Shown here one piece after another: positions 30,950 through 37,781 of a stretch of DNA of 64,000 nt; position 1 is the stretch's first letter; the number at the start of each line of letters is the position of its first letter. Both the position numbers and the translations under genes were made by a program. Below the pieces are notes generated by a model. It worked only from the letters and a program-made list of their open reading frames with translations, made no database searches and had not been told where the DNA came from. The DNA is from Mucilaginibacter pineti (lineage in GTDB: Bacteria > Bacteroidota > Bacteroidia > Sphingobacteriales > Sphingobacteriaceae): contig NZ_FNAI01000010.1 of assembly GCF_900101875.1 (NCBI RefSeq), positions 1-64,000 of the forward strand, written 5' to 3'.

Positions 30950-32752
30950 ATGAGAATTGCTGCGGTTCATATTCCCGGAGGCTATTTGCCCCATATCTTC
31001 GGGGACGATCACCAGGAGGTGACGATAAATTTTGGCGGTCAGCATCTATATACCTTCACAAATGGTGATTTGGTGGGTGTAACGCCTAATGCGTTTTACC
31101 TGGATGATGTACTGGACAGTGCCATAAGCCTCTTCTCCTGTATCGTAGGGGGCAATGGCGGTGGCAAGACCACGCTGTTACGCCTGATCACCAGTTCTTA
31201 TCACTGTACTTATGTAATAGAAAAACCTGATGGTGATTTTGAGTTAACGGAAAGCCTAAAAGCCATTCACCGGGTTTATTATACGCCTTACCTTCATCAG
31301 CAAACTTTTGATAATATTGGTGAAAACGGGAAAGACTTGTCGAAGCTGGCATTGCTTAAACTGGATAATCATGGCGACAGTGCTTTACTGGACGACTTCC
31401 TGGATGCCCATAACTCAGAGAATTCAAAAAGATGGATCAGGTTCAATCACTTTTACAGAAGTGTAGGGTCTGCAAAGATTCCGTTGCCCGTATTTCTGGA
31501 ATTGGAGCTGACGCTCCGCTACTTTGATATCGATATCCAACGCCCCGATCGGTTTCATGATACTTCGTATCAACTCCGGCCGGCGATCACGCTATTGTTC
31601 GGTAAAATAGAAGCGGAAAAAAACGAGCGGGAAATCGCAGCGGGCCGCGGGCGTGACCTGACGCAGGAAGAAGCCCATCATTTATCTTTTATGATCCGGT
31701 TTGAGTATGATCTCTACCAGGCCGCTTTGGGAAAATTGGTTGCCATTCTGGAACGTGCAGGCAATCATTACCTGGATGAGGGGTCGCTACCAGAGGACTA
31801 CGAGGAGCAACTGCAACAACGGGACGTTCGGGCCGGATTTGAATGGTTTTTAAAGAATGCGGCTGTTTTCCAGGGGGATGAAAATTATAGCTTTTCCCAG
31901 CATACCGTTTTGCTGGAACTGATCGACTACGTCCGTTCGCTGATCAATGAAGAAAGCTTGACGGACAATTGGCGCCGCCTGGTTATTAACGAGGAACAAG
32001 CATTACACATTATTGAATTATATGATGCATTCAATAATTCGTTTATCAATGACTGGTTTAGTTACGATTCCAAACCGCTATTCGGTTTTAAACCAGACAT
32101 CACGGTAAGTTCCGGGGAACAGCAATTCCTGAATCTTTTTAGCACTTTATACTACCATGCCCAAAATATAAAAGCGGATGTAGATATCGATCTGCATTCT
32201 TTTCATTCCCTGGCACATATCGGTGACAATATTTTACTTTTATTGGACGAGGGCGATAATGCATTTCACCCGCAATGGAAAAAGGAATATGTAAAGTATT
32301 TAAGGAATATACTTCCGCTGATTTTCGAAGGCTACCACCTCCAGGTCATCATTACGTCGCATGACCCGCTTACCTTATCGGATATTCCTAAAAACAACGT
32401 TGTATTTGTAGAAAAAGGCGAGTTCGGTTCGCTCATTGGGCAGTCCGACAATAAACGCACATTTGGCGCGAACCTGGCCGACCTCCTTAAAGACTCTTTT
32501 TTCTTACAGGATGGGCAGATCGGGAGCTATGTAGCGGAGGTAATTGACATCATAATCGACGATATCCGTCATAACCGTTTAGATACTCAGCGCCGGCAAA
32601 CCATTGAAAGAATCATCCATGCGCTGGATGAGCCTATTCTAAAATTCAAACTGGCAGAAATGCTGAGCGCAGCTACCGGGGAGCAGGACTTTGAACGTCA
32701 GCTGCTCGATGAGGAGATCAGGCGTCTTCGTGAAAGGAGAAATCGAATCTGA
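30950..32752 (+). CDS. Septu-like AAA/ABC-type ATPase (PtuA-like)
   Basis: The 600-residue ATPase has Walker A GGNGGGKT at residues 67-74, a signature-like SSGEQQFLNLFSTL near residue 386, Walker B ILLLLDEGDNAFHP near 427 and a switch IITSHDPLTL near 467. This is the SMC/RecF-type ATPase layout of PtuA. With an HNH nuclease gene overlapping by one base (TGATG), the pair matches the two-gene Septu anti-phage system, in which the ATPase controls the nuclease. Similarity to other ATPase/HNH pairs means the exact subtype is uncertain. It follows the ECF sigma gene closely, which is unusual. Confidence 0.68.
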   Translation: MRIAAVHIPGGYLPHIFGDDHQEVTINFGGQHLYTFTNGDLVGVTPNAFYLDDVLDSAISLFSCIVGGNGGGKTTLLRLITSSYHCTYVIEKPDGDFELTESLKAIHRVYYTPYLHQQTFDNIGENGKDLSKLALLKLDNHGDSALLDDFLDAHNSENSKRWIRFNHFYRSVGSAKIPLPVFLELELTLRYFDIDIQRPDRFHDTSYQLRPAITLLFGKIEAEKNEREIAAGRGRDLTQEEAHHLSFMIRFEYDLYQAALGKLVAILERAGNHYLDEGSLPEDYEEQLQQRDVRAGFEWFLKNAAVFQGDENYSFSQHTVLLELIDYVRSLINEESLTDNWRRLVINEEQALHIIELYDAFNNSFINDWFSYDSKPLFGFKPDITVSSGEQQFLNLFSTLYYHAQNIKADVDIDLHSFHSLAHIGDNILLLLDEGDNAFHPQWKKEYVKYLRNILPLIFEGYHLQVIITSHDPLTLSDIPKNNVVFVEKGEFGSLIGQSDNKRTFGANLADLLKDSFFLQDGQIGSYVAEVIDIIIDDIRHNRLDTQRRQTIERIIHALDEPILKFKLAEMLSAATGEQDFERQLLDEEIRRLRERRNRI

Positions 32753-33708
32753 TGTTTTATCCCGACCAAACCAGCGCCGGATTTCTCCATGCCCGTGATG
32801 AGCATTTTATTAATGTTCGTTACGTCATCAAAAAGAAATTGCTGGGCAACCGATTTAAAGAGGCCCATCCAAAGGGCCTGCCCCAAAAGATCGACCAGGT
32901 CACCGGTATCCATGCCAGCGTAGCTAATTTCTTTAACAATGAATCGCACCTTAAAAAGCTGCTGATTGGTACGCCCAATATATTGGACTCGCTGAAAAGC
33001 AAATTTCAAACGCCGAAAGAAAAGGCCAGTGTCAAGTTACTGGTCAGGTACGATACCTTCATTGATAAAAAAGATACTACCACTTTCCGGTTTTATAACG
33101 CCTACCACCTGGCCGAAAATCTCCGGCAACATACCTGCGTTTACTGCAACCGCCTTTACACGCAGACCATTATTACGGAAAACAGGGAGTTTGTGGCGCG
33201 GCCAACTTTTGACCATTGGTTCCCTAAAGGCGACTACCCGTTGCTGGCTTTATCCTTTTACAACCTGGTACCCAGTTGCTCGGTTTGCAACAGCAGTATC
33301 AAGGGGTCGACTGCTCTTTCGCTTAGTAAAATATTTCACCCCTATTTAAAGCACCAGCATCCCCGCGACCAGATGGATTTCAGGTTTTCTTTTGATCTGG
33401 AGGACCATACCAAAGCAGAAGGCAAATTAATAGCGAACAATGTTTTTAGCCAGCAAAGCATTGATACGATGCGCCTGGCGGAGATGTACAGTGTACATGC
33501 GGAGGAGATCCGTGAACTGATCTATTTAAAAAAAGCCTACTCGGAATCTTATCTGCATTCGCTGAGATCCATACTAAAAACACCGGTGTCTAATGAAGAG
33601 ATCTATCGGTTGGCGTTCGGTGTGTATGTGGACGATGACCTGCTTTATCAAAGACCACTGAGTAAATTAAAAAAAGACATCCTGACCGAACTTGGTTTGA
33701 TCGGCTAG
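32752..33708 (+). CDS. Septu-like HNH endonuclease (PtuB-like)
   Basis: The 318-residue protein carries a zinc-supported HNH domain at about residues 128-190: CVYCNRLY, FDHWFPKGDYPLLALSFYNLVPSC and CNSSIKG. The DHWFPK motif supplies the catalytic His. This CxxC...DH.xPK...CxxC arrangement is that of nucleases paired with ATPases in Septu and retron effector units. Flanking segments are helical and unrecognised. The start codon overlaps the ATPase stop, and the end overlaps the convergent channel gene by four bases. Confidence 0.7.
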   Translation: MFYPDQTSAGFLHARDEHFINVRYVIKKKLLGNRFKEAHPKGLPQKIDQVTGIHASVANFFNNESHLKKLLIGTPNILDSLKSKFQTPKEKASVKLLVRYDTFIDKKDTTTFRFYNAYHLAENLRQHTCVYCNRLYTQTIITENREFVARPTFDHWFPKGDYPLLALSFYNLVPSCSVCNSSIKGSTALSLSKIFHPYLKHQHPRDQMDFRFSFDLEDHTKAEGKLIANNVFSQQSIDTMRLAEMYSVHAEEIRELIYLKKAYSESYLHSLRSILKTPVSNEEIYRLAFGVYVDDDLLYQRPLSKLKKDILTELGLIG

Positions 33709-34565
33709 GAGTTTTTACGGTGTTTATTCATCGCGCTTTTCAGGCATTCACTTAAGCGCGAAGCGCCTTCCGGACAATAATGAAAGAAATTGGCAAACTT
33801 TTCCGTCTGCAGCTGTTCGTCAACCTTATAAAATCCTTCATAAGCCGTAAGCGCCGTCCTGTTACTGATCACCAGGATTTCCTCGACGCCGTATTCTACA
33901 TAGGTGGAATAACTGGCCATACCGATATCGGCCGATAGGCCGATCCGCAAACAATCGTAAGGGTGTAAGGTGGCATTAATGTCTTGAAAAGTTTTATCAA
34001 AATGGAGCTGAAAGGTCTGGACCGATTTGGTAATGAAGGGCACCCGGACCGGTGATCGCGTGTCCCAGTCCTCATCCAGTTTGAAATACCAGGAAGTTTC
34101 CAGATTCGTGAGAAACTGATTGGCGGTATTTAAGTAAATGATCATAAAGGCTTCATCATCTAGGCAGTAATATGCATATTTGGAAAATACAATGATATTC
34201 TTTTTGGGCAGCAGCAATTTGATCGTGATCAGGGAGATACTGCAGGTATAGATCGCTAAACCGGTGATTGCTTCCAAAATGGTGAAAAACCTAAAGATGC
34301 CGGATGGCGACATGTCGCCGTAGCCGATGGTCAGCATCGACACGAAATTAAAGTAGATGAGATCCCAAAAAGTCACATCGGCCTGGGTCGTAACAATATG
34401 TGTTTTGCCGCCTATGAAATATTCTGCGACACTGATTAATAACACGGGGCCTGCATAAAGCAGTGCGCCCCAGCCAATAATTGCCCGGTTACTTAACGCA
34501 TCTATAAGCTCTAAAAAAGATTTTGATCTTTCCTTCGGCAATTCAAATTGGTTTCCTGTTTTCAT
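33705..34565 (-). CDS. Two-TM potassium channel with cytosolic C-terminal domain
   Basis: The 286-residue protein has TM1 (about residues 29-51), a pore loop with the K+ selectivity filter TIGYGD at residues 79-84, and TM2 (91-118). The C-terminal ~165 residues are cytosolic and begin KKNIIVFSKYAYYCLDDEAFMIIYLNTA, which resembles the beta-rich domain of inward-rectifier (Kir) channels, though this is by eye only. It is the last gene of a three-gene unit, three bases after a caspase-like protease gene. In such a setting the channel could be a membrane-depolarising effector gated or cleaved by the protease. An ordinary housekeeping K+ channel remains possible. Confidence 0.75.
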   Translation of the reverse strand: MKTGNQFELPKERSKSFLELIDALSNRAIIGWGALLYAGPVLLISVAEYFIGGKTHIVTTQADVTFWDLIYFNFVSMLTIGYGDMSPSGIFRFFTILEAITGLAIYTCSISLITIKLLLPKKNIIVFSKYAYYCLDDEAFMIIYLNTANQFLTNLETSWYFKLDEDWDTRSPVRVPFITKSVQTFQLHFDKTFQDINATLHPYDCLRIGLSADIGMASYSTYVEYGVEEILVISNRTALTAYEGFYKVDEQLQTEKFANFFHYCPEGASRLSECLKSAMNKHRKNS

Positions 34566-34568
34566 TAA

Positions 34569-35342
34569 TTAATTCATCAAAAAGATCTTTTTTAATTTGG
34601 CGATGTGGGCGGTGCGGTTGAAATTACCGATGCTGGTTTTTAAGCCTTTGCGCCTGTCGGCACGGTTCATTCCCGGCCATTGCGCTTTGGTTTTTCCGGC
34701 AAGCCGTTTAAAAGTGCCGGATTTGTCATAATGGATATTTCGATAGGTCTTTTCAATAAAGTGTTCGAAGATACCTTCGCAATGTAAATAAGCGTATTTT
34801 TTCCGGGTGCCGTTCATCACCAATATATTTAAAGCCTTTTCCCAGCTTTTTTCGGTGAGCAGGCTATCATAAAAGTCGCCGAAATCTTCCATTAAATTAC
34901 CGCTGCCGATCTTTTCACGAGGGCCGATATAGCCCCAATAAGGCGCTGGCTTGGTAATATCGATCATCTGCCAGATGCCGCTGCCATAGCAAGTTGCCAG
35001 GGTGATGATGAGCTGGTTTTGGACAGAAGTATTGATGAACCGGCAATATTCCTGGATCTCGGTCCATAATACATGCTCGCCATTTTTTAAGGCCAGCCCT
35101 TTTTGGGAGCCATGTATCTCGAAATGAATGACCGGCATAAGTTCATCTTGGTGAACATAGGCGCAAATCTCCTCCAGGCAGACAAAGAATGCTGCCTTAT
35201 CTGCCGGGTTATAAAAATACTTTCCATGCCCGTTCTGGTCACAACGCCGGGCAATTATATCATCGTATAAAATCTTACCGGTTTGCACTTCTTCGTCCGG
35301 CAAAGACTGTATGACCACGATACCGTTGTATTTAATATCCAT
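34569..35342 (-). CDS. Caspase-like (CHAT/C14-type) cysteine protease
   Basis: The 257-residue protein shows the caspase-fold hallmarks: an early strand GIVVIQSLPDEE, a His-Gly motif VIHFEIHGSQKGLAL (His77) followed by VLWTEIQEYC, and a Cys strand LIITLATCYGSGI (Cys118). His and Cys would form the catalytic dyad, as in CHAT and metacaspase proteases. The C-terminal third is basic and unrecognised. No sensor domain such as TPR, WD40 or NB-ARC is fused. It overlaps the small upstream gene by 11 bases and is followed by the K+ channel after three bases. Caspase-like proteases in bacterial defence cleave partner effectors, and the channel is the obvious candidate here. Confidence 0.65.
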   Translation of the reverse strand: MDIKYNGIVVIQSLPDEEVQTGKILYDDIIARRCDQNGHGKYFYNPADKAAFFVCLEEICAYVHQDELMPVIHFEIHGSQKGLALKNGEHVLWTEIQEYCRFINTSVQNQLIITLATCYGSGIWQMIDITKPAPYWGYIGPREKIGSGNLMEDFGDFYDSLLTEKSWEKALNILVMNGTRKKYAYLHCEGIFEHFIEKTYRNIHYDKSGTFKRLAGKTKAQWPGMNRADRRKGLKTSIGNFNRTAHIAKLKKIFLMN

Positions 35343-35646
35343 TTACCATAGCCTCAAAATGCTCGTGCTTGGTGAACCTTGGCAACCGCATATTATGCTC
35401 ATAAGCGGCATCCAATTGCTGCTGAACTCCCGGGTTTTTACAATAGATTTTCATATCGATCGCATAGCTGTGGCCGAAGTCTTTAACCACATGGTCGATA
35501 TTAATCTGTACGTTAGGATTATTGGTATTGATCGTCATCAGGTCGTTCCACAGTTCCATGTTGGCCGAATCGACTGCCTGCCGGTGTTCTTTAGGCATTA
35601 ATAATTCGTTGTATTTTAGGGTTTGTTTAAAAGGTTTTGGTATCAT
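35332..35646 (-). CDS. Small protein of the caspase-like/channel operon
   Basis: The 104-residue soluble protein (from the ATG at 35646; a shorter form could start at 35598) is not recognised. A central segment alternates hydrophobic and polar residues (VQINIDHVVKDFGHSYAIDMKIY), suggesting a small beta domain. Its 11-base overlap with the protease gene implies co-translation, and as the first gene of the unit it could be a sensor, inhibitor or substrate. Only 17 bases separate its start from the divergent GIY-YIG gene. Confidence 0.5.
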   Translation of the reverse strand: MIPKPFKQTLKYNELLMPKEHRQAVDSANMELWNDLMTINTNNPNVQINIDHVVKDFGHSYAIDMKIYCKNPGVQQQLDAAYEHNMRLPRFTKHEHFEAMVNGY

Positions 35647-35663
35647 TAGGTAAAAATAAAGAA

Positions 35664-36437
35664 ATGCCTGATAAATTCGATACTTGTTGTTTCCGGTTAT
35701 CAAAAGACGACATCGTTGCTTTTGACGAGGTGGATAATGGTCCGATCAACAATGTGATGGCGGGTTTAGCGGATCATTGCTATGGCGTTAATCTGTTTGA
35801 TGATGAACACGGCTTATCGGTGAAGATGTTTTACATCAATGGGGCCAGGGCCCTAAAAGGAGATCTCATCGAACTGGAATTACGCGACCGGGATTATTTT
35901 GAGTTGTTGATGCGCTTTTGTATGCTGCTGGCTGATGATTATTTAGAGGTTGATGCACTGGATGCTTTTAATACCTTTCAATCCAAATTGCGCGGCTTCC
36001 TCGAAAAGCTTGGCTTCACAACCATCAGCAGCCTGGAAATCGAAAAGTTCGAAGGACAGAATGCGGTCATGATGACAGCATCCAAGCGGGGCTTCTTCAG
36101 ACTAAAGTTCATGGACAAAAAAGAATTTTACCGAGATTTTTTTAATAACGTTCATTCGTGTAAAATTGAAATAGAGCGGCAATATATTTACCTCATGGTC
36201 AATACCGATACTTCGCTGATCAAGATCGGGAAAAGTAACAACCCGCGTTACCGCGAACGAACGCTCCATTCACAGGAACCTGTTGTACATCTGGTCGCCC
36301 TGTGGTGCTGTGACCCCAAAATAGAAAAAGACCTGCACAAGATGTTCGCTGCGAAACGGGTGCGCGGCGAGTGGTTCCGGCTGTTAGTTTCTGATCTGAC
36401 AAAAATCGAGCGGCATATGAATAAAATATTAACTTAA
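35664..36437 (+). CDS. GIY-YIG (T5orf172/MUG113-type) nuclease domain protein
   Basis: The 257-residue protein has a C-terminal GIY-YIG-like domain (about residues 172-250): YIYLMVNTDTSLIKIGKSNNPRYRERTL, then EKDLHKMFAAKRVRGEWFRL, the signature of the T5orf172/MUG113 branch. The N-terminal ~165 residues are unrecognised. The ATG at 35664 is used instead of a TTG nine codons upstream that would overlap the divergent gene's start. It may belong to the defence island; T5orf172 domains also occur as phage or mobile-element accessories. Confidence 0.68.
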   Translation: MPDKFDTCCFRLSKDDIVAFDEVDNGPINNVMAGLADHCYGVNLFDDEHGLSVKMFYINGARALKGDLIELELRDRDYFELLMRFCMLLADDYLEVDALDAFNTFQSKLRGFLEKLGFTTISSLEIEKFEGQNAVMMTASKRGFFRLKFMDKKEFYRDFFNNVHSCKIEIERQYIYLMVNTDTSLIKIGKSNNPRYRERTLHSQEPVVHLVALWCCDPKIEKDLHKMFAAKRVRGEWFRLLVSDLTKIERHMNKILT

Positions 36438-36451
36438 TTTTAATTCCGAAT

Positions 36452-36477
36452 ACCCCTCACGATCTGCGCTTGCCGTC
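36452..36477 (+). promoter_or_regulatory. ECF-type promoter upstream of fecR (locus 1)
   Basis: ACCCC (36452-36456) and CGTC (36474-36477, within CCGTCTTAC) are 17 bases apart. The same pair precedes the second fecR at identical spacing and the GH2 operon at 16. CGTC-type -10 elements are typical of ECF sigma factors. The -10 ends nine bases before the fecR ATG, so the mRNA would be nearly leaderless. Confidence 0.6.
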
Positions 36478-36485
36478 TTACTGTT

Positions 36486-37604
36486 ATGGAAGAGCAGGAA
36501 TTGATCAAAGCTTTACTGGAAAAATACAAAGCAGGCACCATTACCGATGCGGACAAAGCCGTTTTGGATAAGTGGTATCTGCATGTCGCTGCGGATAGTT
36601 CGGAAGAATTATCGGAGGCGGACCGTTTGCAGACCTTTGATACGGTATTGCATCACTTGGAAGAAGTTAGTGCAGCGAAGCCTATTAGGCGTTTATGGCC
36701 ACGCATCGCCGCCGCGGCTTCAGTGATCCTGGCCTTAGGTATTGGAGGCTATTTCGTATTGCATAAAAACGAACCAATTACACAGGTGGCGGTGCAGCAT
36801 GATGTACTACCGGGTGGTAATAAAGCTTACCTGACTTTAGGCAACGGGCAGCGGATCTCGCTGACGGATGCAAAGAACGGAACCATCGCCAATCAAGCCG
36901 GCAAAATAATTCAAAAAACCGCTGATGGCCTAATCGCTTATGACAATTCGAATACTAGTCATAAAAACTCTGAAATTATTTTCAATATCATTGAAACGCC
37001 TCGTGGCGGGCAATACCAGGTCGTCCTGCCGGATGGCAGTAAGGTATGGCTGAACGCTGCCTCTTCATTGAAATATCCCGCTGCTTTTACCGGTACCGAC
37101 CGCCAGGTGGAACTGAGCGGTGAAGCTTACTTTGAAGTGGCTAAGGACAAAGCGCATCCATTTAAGGTCAAAACCAACCGGGAAACCGTGGAAGTTTTGG
37201 GAACCCATTTCAATATCAATAGCTATAACGACGAGCCGACACTTAAAACCACCTTATTGGAAGGCAGCGTAAAAATAACGACTGCTAACACACAGCAAAT
37301 TATTAAGCCGGGCGAACAAGCTGTATTAGGCAGCAGCTTAAAGATACAGCAAGCTGATGAAGAAGAAGTACTGGCCTGGAAGAACGGCCTGTTCATGTTC
37401 AACGACGAACCGCTCGAAAGCATTATGCGTAAGGTATCCCGCTGGTACGATGTAGACGTCCAATACGGCGACATTGATAAAACCCAGTCCTTTGGCGGCG
37501 GTGTATCCCGTTTCGATAATATTTCCAAAGTGCTCCAAAAACTGGAAATCACCCGCATGGTGCATTTTAAAATTCAAGGCAAAACCATTTATGTAACTAA
37601 ATAA
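36486..37604 (+). CDS. FecR-family anti-sigma factor (locus 1)
   Basis: The 372-residue protein has an N-terminal cytosolic anti-sigma segment (residues 1-70), one membrane helix (about 70-90, IAAAASVILALGIGGYFVL), a FecR domain (about 170-270; GGQYQVVLPDGSKVWLNAASSLKYP) and a C-terminal DUF4974-like domain (about 300-370). It should hold an ECF sigma factor inactive until the TonB-dependent receptor signals. It is about as long as, and highly similar to, the product at 60832-61935, including a 74-base stretch identical in DNA (37128-37201 with 61459-61532). Its natural sigma partner is probably the gene at 30364. Confidence 0.92.
   Translation: MEEQELIKALLEKYKAGTITDADKAVLDKWYLHVAADSSEELSEADRLQTFDTVLHHLEEVSAAKPIRRLWPRIAAAASVILALGIGGYFVLHKNEPITQVAVQHDVLPGGNKAYLTLGNGQRISLTDAKNGTIANQAGKIIQKTADGLIAYDNSNTSHKNSEIIFNIIETPRGGQYQVVLPDGSKVWLNAASSLKYPAAFTGTDRQVELSGEAYFEVAKDKAHPFKVKTNRETVEVLGTHFNINSYNDEPTLKTTLLEGSVKITTANTQQIIKPGEQAVLGSSLKIQQADEEEVLAWKNGLFMFNDEPLESIMRKVSRWYDVDVQYGDIDKTQSFGGGVSRFDNISKVLQKLEITRMVHFKIQGKTIYVTK
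37128..37201 (+). repeat. 74-base identical block shared by the two fecR genes (copy 1)
   Basis: This stretch within fecR1 is identical to 61459-61532 in fecR2. Flanking sequence is also highly similar but has substitutions, mainly at third codon positions. Confidence 0.85.
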
Positions 37605-37624
37605 TCACCCTAAAATTTAAGCAT

Positions 37625-37648
37625 ATGAAAAGACATTTACGACGATAA
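37625..37648 (+). promoter_or_regulatory. Conserved seven-codon leader frame MKRHLRR
   Basis: ATG AAA AGA CAT TTA CGA CGA TAA sits 20 bases after the fecR stop. The second locus has MIKYLRR at the same place (61965-61988), conserving length, Leu-Arg-Arg and stop. Both precede the conserved hairpin of the susC leader. A regulatory leader peptide is possible; translation is not shown. Confidence 0.4.
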
Positions 37649-37659
37649 AGCAAGGCCAT

Positions 37660-37772
37660 AAAAAAAACCAGAAGTGCTTGAACACCCCTGGTTAACCCAG
37701 CCCGTTAAAAAATTGAATGTTTAACCGCAACCGCCACGACCGTTTCAAAATAGCGGCGGATTGCAAAAGCAA
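37660..37772 (-). ncRNA. Candidate cis-antisense RNA over the susC leader (locus 1)
   Basis: On the minus strand the box TACATTTG (37786-37779, fitting TAnnTTTG) lies over the susC start codon. About 80 bases on, a hairpin (AACCAG/CTGGTT outer, GTG/CAC inner, 37666-37693) runs into eight T residues, an intrinsic terminator for this strand. The implied ~110-base RNA is antisense to the susC leader. Antisense RNAs of this kind (DonS type) repress susC-like genes in Bacteroides loci with ECF/anti-sigma control. Both signals recur in locus 2. The start point is estimated. Confidence 0.4.
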
Positions 37773-37781
37773 GGAACACAA

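Noticed and set aside
37761..37781. TTG start extending susC1 by seven codons
   Set aside because: The paralogue has CTG at the same place and an identical ATG start, so the ATG at 37782 is the conserved start.
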